From: Novosphingopyxis sp038234155
Lineage (GTDB): Bacteria > Pseudomonadota > Alphaproteobacteria > Sphingomonadales > Sphingomonadaceae
Reading direction: 5' to 3'
NCBI GenBank assembly: GCA_038234155.1
Contig: JBBSUT010000119.1
Span: 1-7,182, forward strand
DNA length: 7,182 nt
A model generated the notes under the pieces. That model worked only from the letters and a program-made list of their open reading frames with translations, made no database searches and was not told the DNA's origin. This document shows, one piece after another, positions 1 through 5,546 of the stretch. The position numbers and the translations under genes were made by a program. Every line of letters starts with the position of its first letter. The stretch's first letter is position 1.

Positions 1-1367
1 TGCCCGGCCTTTCCGAACCGGAGACCGTGCGCCATTATACCCGGCTCAGCCGCCAGAATTACGGTATCGATCTGGGGCTGTTCCCGCTTGGCAGCTGCAC
101 CATGAAGCACAATCCGCGGCTGAACGAAAAGATGGCCCGGCTGTCCGGTTTTGCCGATATCCACCCTCTGCAGCCCGTTGCCACCGTGCAGGGCGCGCTG
201 GGCGTGATCCACGAGCTGGCGCACTGGCTCAAGACGCTGACCGGCATGCCCGCCGTGACGATGAGCCCGAAAGCCGGTGCGCATGGCGAGCTGTGCGGCA
301 TCCTGGCGATCCGCGCGGCACTGGAGAAGCGCGGCGACGCACGTCAGGTGGTGTTGGTGCCGGAGAGTGCGCACGGCACCAATCCCGCCACCGCGGCTTT
401 TGCCGGCTACGCCGTCGAGGATATACCGGCAACCGACGAGGGCCGCGTGGATTTCGATGCGCTTCAGGCGCGGCTCGGCCCCGATGTTGCCGGCGTGATG
501 ATCACCAACCCCAACACCTGCGGCCTATTCGAGCGCGACATGAAGCGCATTTCGGACGCCGTGCATGCGGCGGGCGGCTTCGTCTATTGCGACGGGGCGA
601 ACTTCAACGCCATCGTTGGGCGGGTGCGGCCCGGCGATCTGGGCATCGATGCAATGCACATCAATCTGCACAAGACCTTTTCCACGCCTCACGGCGGCGG
701 CGGCCCTGGCTCCGGCCCGGTGGTATTTTCCGAAGCGCTGGCCCCGTTTGCCCCGTTACCCTTCGTCGAGAAGACAGGCGATGGCGGCTTCCGTCTGGTC
801 GAGGAGGAAACCGCCGAAGATCATCACGCCGACAGTTTCGGCCGGATGACCGCCTTCCACGGCCAAATGGGCATGTTCACCCGTGCGCTCACCTATATCC
901 TGAGCCATGGCGCGGACGGTTTGCGGCAGGTGGCCGAGGATGCGGTGCTCAACGCCAATTATATCCTGCGATCGATGGAGGATCTGCTCGAGGCGCCGTT
1001 TGCCGCCAGCGGACCCTGCATGCACGAGGCGCTGTTCAGCGACAGGGGTGTGGCGGACGGCTTCTCCACCGTCGACATTGCCAAGGGACTGATCGACGAG
1101 GGATTCCATCCGATGACGATGTATTTCCCGCTGGTCGTCCATGGCGCGATGCTGGTGGAGCCTACCGAGACCGAGAGCAAGGCAGCGATCGATCAATTCA
1201 TCGCCGCTTTCCGATCGGTGGTCGAACGCGCCAGGAGCGGGGACAAAAGCCTGCACGGCGCGCCCTATCACGCTCCGCGCCGCCGCCTCGACGAGACCGG
1301 TGCGGCGCGCAAGCCGGTGCTGACCTATGAGGAGCCGGAGCCGGAGCCAGCGGTCGCGGCGGAGTAG
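1..1367 (+). CDS. gcvPB: Glycine dehydrogenase (decarboxylating) subunit 2, P-protein beta chain, 5'-truncated by the window
   Basis: This is the PLP-dependent P-protein (subunit 2) of the glycine cleavage system, which decarboxylates glycine and passes the aminomethyl group to lipoylated GcvH in the cytoplasm. The reading frame is already open at position 3 and reads GLSEPETVRHYTRLS, a conserved part of GcvPB. The GTG at 27 is therefore an internal Val and not the start, and the N-terminus lies outside the window (roughly 70 residues missing, judged from the usual family length). The visible part is about 454 residues. Recognisable blocks are LGSCTMKHNPRLNEKMA, SPKAGAHGE, ESAHGTNPATA, NPNTCGLFE, YCDGANFNA (the Asp expected to contact the PLP ring nitrogen) and HINLHKTFSTPHGGGGPG. 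The presumed Schiff-base Lys of the last block is encoded at 672-674. The C-terminus ends in an acidic EPEPEP tail that looks non-conserved. In alphaproteobacteria this gene commonly follows gcvT, gcvH and gcvPA, which would lie upstream of the window. An ABA4-like gene begins 5 bases after the stop. Identification is very secure. Confidence 0.97.
   Translation, partial: PGLSEPETVRHYTRLSRQNYGIDLGLFPLGSCTMKHNPRLNEKMARLSGFADIHPLQPVATVQGALGVIHELAHWLKTLTGMPAVTMSPKAGAHGELCGILAIRAALEKRGDARQVVLVPESAHGTNPATAAFAGYAVEDIPATDEGRVDFDALQARLGPDVAGVMITNPNTCGLFERDMKRISDAVHAAGGFVYCDGANFNAIVGRVRPGDLGIDAMHINLHKTFSTPHGGGGPGSGPVVFSEALAPFAPLPFVEKTGDGGFRLVEEETAEDHHADSFGRMTAFHGQMGMFTRALTYILSHGADGLRQVAEDAVLNANYILRSMEDLLEAPFAASGPCMHEALFSDRGVADGFSTVDIAKGLIDEGFHPMTMYFPLVVHGAMLVEPTETESKAAIDQFIAAFRSVVERARSGDKSLHGAPYHAPRRRLDETGAARKPVLTYEEPEPEPAVAAE
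1361..1364 (+). promoter_or_regulatory. Shine-Dalgarno GGAG for the ABA4-like gene, inside the end of gcvPB
   Basis: GGAG lies 8 bases before the ATG at 1373 and overlaps the last codons of gcvPB. This fits both the chosen start of the downstream gene and translation in the same transcript as gcvPB. There is no room for a separate promoter in the 5-base gap, although one inside gcvPB cannot be excluded. Confidence 0.5.
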
Positions 1368-1372
1368 GGCAG

Positions 1373-1834
1373 ATGGGCTGGGATACGGTTTTTGCGATCA
1401 CCAATATCCTGGCGCTCGGCGGCTGGCTGCTGCTGATCCTTGCGCCGCGCGGCGCGCTGGTTTTCTCCGCGATCACCTATGTCGGCGTGGGGCTGCTGTG
1501 CCTCATTTATGTCGTGGGCTTTGCCGGGTTGCTTGGTGGCTTGGTTGACGGCGGAGGGCCTTCGCAGCCGCTAACCGATTATAGCGTGGCCGGGTTACAG
1601 GGCGCGATGTTCCAGAACCCCGGTGGCACCGTGATCGGCTGGACGCATTATCTGGCGTTTGATCTGTTCATCGGCCTGTGGATCGCGCGCGATGCCGACA
1701 CGAAGGGCTTTTCCCGCTGGTGGCAGGCGCCGATCCTGTTTTGCACCTTCATGGCCGGTCCGCTGGGCCTCTTGATCTGGCTGGCTGTGCGCGAACCCGC
1801 CGCGCGCCGCGCGCAACCTCGCGTAAAAAAATGA
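1373..1834 (+). CDS. ABA4-like family (DUF4281) integral membrane protein
   Basis: A 153-residue polytopic membrane protein with about four hydrophobic segments, at residues 5-24, 28-57, 86-104 and 117-138. The block GWTHYLAFDLFIGLWIARDA (89-108), followed by a P-x-L-x-C-T-F-x-x-GP-x-G motif (120-132), is what I associate with the ABA4/DUF4281 family. The plant member, ABA4 of Arabidopsis, is needed for neoxanthin formation. The bacterial members have no role I can state. A link to carotenoids would be pure inference, and no carotenoid gene is visible here. The ATG at 1373 is preceded by a well-placed GGAG. The gene starts 5 bases after gcvPB and its TGA overlaps the ATG of the DUF938 gene, so all three are probably co-transcribed. 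The C-terminus is basic (RRAQPRVKK) and its last codons form part of an A7 run. Confidence 0.85.
   Translation: MGWDTVFAITNILALGGWLLLILAPRGALVFSAITYVGVGLLCLIYVVGFAGLLGGLVDGGGPSQPLTDYSVAGLQGAMFQNPGGTVIGWTHYLAFDLFIGLWIARDADTKGFSRWWQAPILFCTFMAGPLGLLIWLAVREPAARRAQPRVKK
1825..1834 (+). other. A7 run with ATGA stop/start overlap (translational coupling or possible -1 slippage site)
   Basis: Seven consecutive A residues (1825-1831) lead into TGA at 1832-1834. In the ABA4-like frame the codons are GTA AAA AAA TGA, which has the phasing of a canonical -1 slippery heptamer (A AAA AAA). The last A is also the first base of the ATG at 1831 that starts the DUF938 gene, and that frame is exactly the -1 frame. 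No Shine-Dalgarno is visible before 1831, so the second gene probably depends on termination-reinitiation, with frameshifting as a less likely alternative. Confidence 0.6.
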
Positions 1835-2490
1835 GCGACATGCCGGAGCCCTGGGTGCCGGGCACTGAGGCGCCTGATATTGGCACGGCGCAGGGCAAGC
1901 TGCATGCGCCGGCGACCTTGCGCAACCGCGCCGCGATCTCCGCGGTACTGGCCGAATGGCTGCCCGGCCACGGTACCGTGCTGGAGATCGCCAGCGGATC
2001 GGGCGAACACGTCATCCACTTCGCCAGCCAGATGCCGCATATGCGCTGGCAGCCAAGCGATCCCGATGCGGCGGCGCAGCGCTCGATCGCCGCCTGGACG
2101 GGCGAGGCGCGGTTGGATAATGTCGATCCGCCGCTGATGTTGGACGCGGCGGCGGCAGATTGGCCGGTGCTGCGCGCCGATGCGGTACTGTGCATCAACA
2201 TGGTCCATATTAGCCCCTGGGCGGCGACCGAAGGCCTGTTTACGGGCACGGCGGCGCTACTGGCACCGGGCGCGCCGCTGATCCTCTACGGCCCATTTGT
2301 CGAGGACGGTGTGGAGACTGTCGAAAGCAACCGCGCGTTCGATACCTCGCTACGCTCACGCGATCCGCGTTGGGGCCTGCGCGATGTAGCGGCGGTTGCC
2401 AAATTGGCTGAGGCGCATGGCTTCGGTGCTTTGGATCGGCGGGGCATGCCGTCAAACAATCTCATGCTCAGATTCGTCAAGCAGGAGTGA
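1831..2490 (+). CDS. DUF938 family protein, SAM-dependent methyltransferase-like
   Basis: A 219-residue protein. A glycine-rich motif, VLEIASGSGEH (residues 50-60), matches methyltransferase motif I for binding S-adenosylmethionine. It is followed by WQPSDPD (73-79), CINMVHISPW (121-130), LILYGPF (150-156) and a C-terminal MPSNNLMLRFVK block (206-217), which together mark DUF938. The substrate is unknown. The frame is open upstream to 1678, but that stretch lies over the ABA4-like gene and translates to Arg-rich shadow sequence, so I chose the ATG at 1831. An ATG at 1840 is an alternative. The gene overlaps the preceding stop by ATGA and has no clear Shine-Dalgarno, which suggests coupled translation. 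It is the last gene of the apparent gcvPB unit. Family assignment is firm, catalytic activity is inferred. Confidence 0.88.
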   Translation: MSDMPEPWVPGTEAPDIGTAQGKLHAPATLRNRAAISAVLAEWLPGHGTVLEIASGSGEHVIHFASQMPHMRWQPSDPDAAAQRSIAAWTGEARLDNVDPPLMLDAAAADWPVLRADAVLCINMVHISPWAATEGLFTGTAALLAPGAPLILYGPFVEDGVETVESNRAFDTSLRSRDPRWGLRDVAAVAKLAEAHGFGALDRRGMPSNNLMLRFVKQE

Positions 2491-2494
2491 GCAG

Positions 2495-2512
2495 GCCGCT
2501 TCGCCTCGCGGC
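2495..2512 (+). terminator. Weak hairpin just after the DUF938 stop, possible terminator
   Basis: GCCGC (2495-2499) can pair with GCGGC (2508-2512) around an 8-base loop, starting 4 bases after the TGA. No T-tract follows, so an intrinsic terminator is doubtful. It is placed where transcription of the gcvPB unit should end. Confidence 0.22.
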
Positions 2513-2599
2513 AGGCACTGGCTGTTCTGTCCTACACGCGATCAGCCCGCTATCTTCGATTTATGATCCGATCCGTATACTGCGCGCATCACACGAGCG

Positions 2600-2634
2600 C
2601 GAAGCTTCGCTTCGTCGCAGACATAAAACGTCTG
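2600..2634. repeat. Two adjacent small stem-loops in the convergent intergenic region
   Basis: CGAAGC (2600-2605) pairs with GCTTCG (2609-2614) around a TTC loop. Directly downstream, CAGAC (2618-2622) pairs with GTCTG (2630-2634) around ATAAAAC. The region lies between convergent genes, 193 bases apart. I see no tRNA, no Rho-independent T-tract and no convincing short ORF in it. Candidate roles are a weak bidirectional terminator or part of an untranslated RNA, neither demonstrated. Confidence 0.35.
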
Positions 2635-2655
2635 AACGGAGTCTCCGGCGGACGG

Positions 2656-2673
2656 GGTGTCACGCGTGTCACC
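2656..2673. repeat. Direct repeat GTGTCAC-GC-GTGTCAC within a near-perfect palindrome
   Basis: Two copies of GTGTCAC (2657-2663 and 2666-2672) are separated by GC, giving a 9-base period. The 18-base segment is also an inverted repeat with one mismatched pair, so it reads almost the same on both strands. It lies 10 bases beyond the stop codon of the minus-strand transporter. It could be the 3'-end hairpin of that gene or a protein-binding site. No T-tract follows it on the minus strand. Confidence 0.45.
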
Positions 2674-2683
2674 TTAAGGTCGG

Positions 2684-3625
2684 CTAAGCCACGGGCGGTC
2701 GAATCGCGACGGCGCGCCGGGCAAGGCTGTGTTCGCGAAAGACGATGTAGAGCCCACTGGTAATGATCACCGGCGCGCCGAGCCAGGTCGCCGTGGCCGG
2801 CAGATCGCCAAACAGCCAGAAGCCGTAAAGCGCGGACCAGATGAGCGAACTGTAATCCATCGGCAGCACGATAGCGACGGGCGCCAGCCGTAGCGCACCG
2901 GTCAGGCAGAACTGCCCGATCGCGCCAAGCAGACCAATCGCGGCGATGATGCCCCAGGTGGCCGCATCGTGCATCTGCCCGACAAAGACCATCGCAATGC
3001 CCAGCGGCAGCATGGAGGTGAGGCTGAACCAGAACACGATGGTCATCGTGGCTTCGGACTTGCCAAGCGTGCGGACCTGGATGGTGACCGCGGCAGTCAT
3101 CAAAGCGCCGATTACGCCGATGGCGACACCGAGCGGCGGCAGGTCACCGCCGCCCGGCTGCACTACGATGAGCACGCCGGCAAAGCCCACGATCACCGCC
3201 GCCCAACGGTGCCAGCCCGTCGGCTCGCGCAGCACCAGCGCCGCCAGCACGGTGGTAAGGATCGGCACGGCGAAAAAGATCGTCGTCGCTTCAGCTAGCG
3301 GCAGCAGCGTCATGGTCCAGAAGTTCAGCGTCATGGCGCTGATGCCCAGCAGCATGCGCAGGCCATGTCCAAGCGGGCGGTGGCTCGTCAGGCTGCTCCA
3401 CCGGCCGCTCCGGGCAAGCAGCAGTGCGATCACGGGCAGGGCGGCCAACTGGCGATAGAACACGCTTTCCAGGATGTGCACGCCGCGCGTCTGCGCCAAT
3501 TTGACAAGCGCCAGCATCAACGAGATCGCGGCCATGGAGATCAGCCGCAGCACCGCGCCTTTGGGCGCACTCTGCTCCAGCGGTTCCCCCGGCGGCGGCG
3601 CAATGGTTGAGGCGGCTGGGTCCAT
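2684..3625 (-). CDS. DMT superfamily transporter with two EamA domains (copy 1)
   Basis: A 313-residue inner-membrane protein with about ten hydrophobic segments arranged as two EamA repeats, roughly residues 25-156 and 165-297. The first repeat carries the usual DMT signature: LLPLAEATTIFFAVPILTT (107-125), LREPTGWHRW (132-141), then GFAGVLIVVQPGGG (147-160). The second contains LRLAPVAIVLPMDYSSLIW (245-263), followed by a GD turn before the last helix. Members of this superfamily move small metabolites, often amino acids or nucleobases, usually outward. The substrate cannot be told from sequence. The N-terminus is a Pro-rich, poorly ordered stretch of about 22 residues. The ATG at 3625 has only a weak GGGCGG upstream. 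A later start is possible, but the first helix would still be kept. It diverges from the small membrane protein gene at 3699. Confidence 0.92.
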   Translation of the reverse strand: MDPAASTIAPPPGEPLEQSAPKGAVLRLISMAAISLMLALVKLAQTRGVHILESVFYRQLAALPVIALLLARSGRWSSLTSHRPLGHGLRMLLGISAMTLNFWTMTLLPLAEATTIFFAVPILTTVLAALVLREPTGWHRWAAVIVGFAGVLIVVQPGGGDLPPLGVAIGVIGALMTAAVTIQVRTLGKSEATMTIVFWFSLTSMLPLGIAMVFVGQMHDAATWGIIAAIGLLGAIGQFCLTGALRLAPVAIVLPMDYSSLIWSALYGFWLFGDLPATATWLGAPVIITSGLYIVFREHSLARRAVAIRPPVA

Positions 3626-3628
3626 GCA

Positions 3629-3646
3629 CCCGCCCTAAAGCGCGGG
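3629..3646 (-). promoter_or_regulatory. Possible leader hairpin over the ribosome-binding region of EamA copy 1
   Basis: On the minus strand, CCCGC and GCGGG (five pairs, 8-base loop) can form a stem that ends 3 bases before the ATG. The purine-rich AGGGCGG that would serve as ribosome-binding site falls in the loop and right arm. GC-rich DNA gives many such stems by chance. Confidence 0.2.
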
Positions 3647-3654
3647 CCTGCACG

Positions 3655-3667
3655 TTCAAGCCTTGAA
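3655..3667. promoter_or_regulatory. Inverted repeat TTCAAG-C-CTTGAA in a divergent intergenic region, operator candidate
   Basis: A perfect 6-base inverted repeat around a single base lies between the divergent starts at 3625 and 3699. Its position suits an operator, and the TTGAAA at 3663-3668 resembles a -35 element. No good -10 hexamer stands at the right distance, so the promoter itself is not called. Confidence 0.3.
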
Positions 3668-3698
3668 ACTGGCGCGCGGCCATGCATCTGGATCGGCA

Positions 3699-3899
3699 AT
3701 GGAACAGTTGCTCTGGAACCCGTGGGCGGTGGTGGCCGCCGCCGCGCTGATTGTGCTGCTGGTGTCGATCCTGGGCGATCTGCGCCAGAGCCGGCGCCGC
3801 AATCTGGACCGGGTGGGCTTCATGCCGTGGCCGTTCCTTACCGTGATGAGCGGCATCGTCTTCCTGTTCGGCACCGCGCTGGCTATCCAGACGGGCTGA
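3699..3899 (+). CDS. Small two-helix membrane protein, function unknown
   Basis: A 66-residue protein beginning MEQLLWNPW. It has a hydrophobic helix at about 9-26, a basic loop RQSRRRNLDRVG (29-40) and a second helix at about 44-63, so it is probably a helical hairpin with the charged loop in the cytoplasm. The DRVGFMPWPFLTV stretch (37-49) looks like the most constrained part, and I recall similar short hypothetical proteins in sphingomonads, without a name or function. The frame is open from a TTG at 3663. I prefer the ATG at 3699 because the extra 12 residues are unremarkable, and a GGAT lies about 5 bases upstream. Its stop is only 8 bases from the convergent cpaF stop. The coding call rests on the strongly membrane-like composition and the clean fit between neighbours. 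Confidence 0.68.
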   Translation: MEQLLWNPWAVVAAAALIVLLVSILGDLRQSRRRNLDRVGFMPWPFLTVMSGIVFLFGTALAIQTG

Positions 3900-3907
3900 G
3901 CCTGGCG

Positions 3908-5431
3908 TTACAGGCAGGCTTCCAGATAGGGCTGGTCAAACCCGAACTGTTTGGCCTTGTCCAGCGTGTAGGGGCGCAGGCCCGAGCTGGCGTATTCGCC
4001 GACGATGTTGCCGTCCGCATCCTCGTCCAGATAGTTGAACTTGAACAGGTCTTGCGTCACGATAACGTCGCCCTCCATGCCGATCACCTCGGTGATCTGC
4101 GTGGTGCGGCGCGAACCGTCACGAAGACGCTTGACCTGCACGACCAGATCGACCGATTCGGCGATCTGGCGGCTGATGGCCTCCTTGGGAATCTTGATGT
4201 CGCCCATCAGGATCATGTTTTCCATACGCGCCAGGCATTCGCGTGGGCTGTTGGAGTGAAGCGTACACATCGAGCCGTCATGGCCGGTGTTCATGGCGGC
4301 CAGCAGATCGAAGCACTCGCTGCCACGAATTTCGCCCAGAATGATGCGATCGGGACGCATGCGCAGCGCGTTCTTGACCAGATCACCAATGGTGATGGCG
4401 CCGTCGCCCTCCAGGTTCGGCGGGCGCGTTTCCAGCGGCAGCCAGTGCGGCTGTTGCAAGCGAAGTTCGGCCGCATCCTCGATGGTCAGCACGCGTTCGC
4501 CCGGGTCGATCATCTTGGACAGGGCATTGAGCATCGTCGTCTTGCCCGAGCCGGTACCGCCCGAGATGACCACGTTCATGCGGCTGGCCCCGGCAATCTT
4601 GAGCACTGTACACATGCGCTCGTTCATCGAGCCGAAGCCTTTGAGCATGTCCAGCGTGATCGGCTTTTCAGAGAATTTACGAATGGACAAGGCGGTGCCG
4701 CGGAGGCTCAGCGGCGGTACTATGACATTGACACGGCTTCCGTCCTTGAGCCGCGCATCAGCCAGCGGCGTGGTCTGGTCGACGCGGCGGCCGACCTGGT
4801 TGACGATGCGCTGCGCGATCTGGAACAGATGTTCCTCATCGCGGAACTGGGTTGGGGCAAGGCTGAGCTTGCCCTTCTTTTCGATGTAGGTCTGGAAAGG
4901 TCCATTGACCATGATGTCAGAAACATCCGGATCGGACAGCAACTCCTCGAGTGGGCCGAAGCCCAGCAGCTCGTCGACCAGCACCTTCTCCAGCGCAAAC
5001 TGCTCGCGGCGGTTGAGCGTCAGCTTAAGTTCGGCCAGCACCTCGAGGATGATCGGCCGGAATTCTTCGGTCAGCTCTTCCTTGTTGAGCGTAGACGCCG
5101 CTTCCGGGTCTACCCGCTCGAGAAGGCGGGGAAGCACCTGCTCCTTGATCTTGTGGACCGAAGCCTCGAAGCCTTCGGCTTTCTGTCCCTCTGGGTTCAC
5201 AGCGCTCGCGCGTTCGCTGAGGCGGTTCATCGCATCGGACGGCGCTGCGGCAGCGGGCATATCCATGGCATCGAGTGCGGGAAACTGCTCTCCGCCTGGT
5301 TCGATGGCTAGCGCTGGCCTTTCCGACTTCTGGCCCTGCGATGGGGTGGAACCGCCGCCGCTCATCGGACGCGCGACGCCAAAGCTCGGGCGACCGCCGC
5401 CTGGACCATTTCGTTTGCCAAATGCACTCAT
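3908..5431 (-). CDS. cpaF: CpaF/TadA-type secretion and Flp pilus assembly ATPase
   Basis: A 507-residue cytoplasmic P-loop ATPase of the type II/IV secretion (GspE/VirB11-like) family, CpaF branch. This branch powers assembly of Flp/Tad pili. The first 70 residues or so are Gly/Pro/Ser/Ala-rich and probably disordered. The CpaF N-terminal region follows, with LVDELLGFGPLEELLSDPDV at 151-170. Then come Walker A GGTGSGKT (291-298, Lys297), an Asp box TIEDAAEL (316-323), Walker B IILGEI (363-368, Glu367), and a His box GHDGSMCTLHS (383-393, His384 and His392). All catalytic motifs are intact and the length is normal. The ATG at 5431 has only a weak purine-rich GAGA upstream. No other Flp/Tad gene (prepilin, CpaB, CpaC, CpaE, TadB, TadC) is adjacent. 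Both flanking genes are unrelated membrane proteins, so this gene is isolated here. It could serve a pilus locus elsewhere. Confidence 0.95.
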   Translation of the reverse strand: MSAFGKRNGPGGGRPSFGVARPMSGGGSTPSQGQKSERPALAIEPGGEQFPALDAMDMPAAAAPSDAMNRLSERASAVNPEGQKAEGFEASVHKIKEQVLPRLLERVDPEAASTLNKEELTEEFRPIILEVLAELKLTLNRREQFALEKVLVDELLGFGPLEELLSDPDVSDIMVNGPFQTYIEKKGKLSLAPTQFRDEEHLFQIAQRIVNQVGRRVDQTTPLADARLKDGSRVNVIVPPLSLRGTALSIRKFSEKPITLDMLKGFGSMNERMCTVLKIAGASRMNVVISGGTGSGKTTMLNALSKMIDPGERVLTIEDAAELRLQQPHWLPLETRPPNLEGDGAITIGDLVKNALRMRPDRIILGEIRGSECFDLLAAMNTGHDGSMCTLHSNSPRECLARMENMILMGDIKIPKEAISRQIAESVDLVVQVKRLRDGSRRTTQITEVIGMEGDVIVTQDLFKFNYLDEDADGNIVGEYASSGLRPYTLDKAKQFGFDQPYLEACL

Positions 5432-5459
5432 CGATCTCTGCCCAACCGTTCCGTCATGA

Positions 5460-5489
5460 TTGACGATCGCTACCGGGAAATGGTGAACA
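5460..5489 (+). promoter_or_regulatory. Possible promoter for EamA copy 2
   Basis: TTGACG (5460-5465) is a good alphaproteobacterial -35 hexamer. TGAACA (5484-5489) at an 18-base spacing is a poor -10. It lies in the 115-base spacer between the divergent cpaF and EamA genes. The -35 overlaps an inverted GTCA-TGAT-TGAC (5453-5464). Only the -35 is persuasive. Confidence 0.25.
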
Positions 5490-5546
5490 AATCGAAAAGC
5501 ATGGCCGCTTCCCCGATTGCTTGCGGCAGCCTATGGCCGTGCGATC

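Noticed and set aside
27..29. GTG as the start codon of the glycine dehydrogenase gene.
   Set aside because: The frame continues upstream with conserved GcvPB residues (GLSEPET), so this is an internal Val and the gene is cut by the window.
293..1330. Plus-strand open frame of 345 codons inside gcvPB in another frame.
   Set aside because: The translation is Arg/Gly-rich without motifs, while the overlapping frame is a clear GcvPB.
1678..1830. Upstream extension of the DUF938 frame to an earlier start.
   Set aside because: It lies entirely within the ABA4-like gene and reads as Arg-rich shadow. The ATG at 1831 gives the normal DUF938 N-terminus and an ATGA overlap.
2563..2763. Short plus-strand frames in the 2491-2683 intergenic region (also 2487-2687).
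   Set aside because: They have no ribosome-binding site, run into the transporter gene on the other strand, and have Arg/Ser-rich composition with no membrane or domain character.
3722..5311. Plus-strand open frame of 529 codons opposite cpaF, longer than cpaF itself.
   Set aside because: It is the antisense shadow of a GC-rich gene. The translation is rich in His, Gln, Arg, Asp and Ala, has no recognisable motif, and overlaps a secure CpaF with all catalytic motifs. An automatic caller could mis-annotate it.
5501..5546. Other candidate starts for EamA copy 2: TTG 5517, and ATG at 5501 and 5533.
   Set aside because: The ATGs at 5501 and 5533 are out of frame. The TTG at 5517 is in frame but has no Shine-Dalgarno and adds only a non-hydrophobic stretch.
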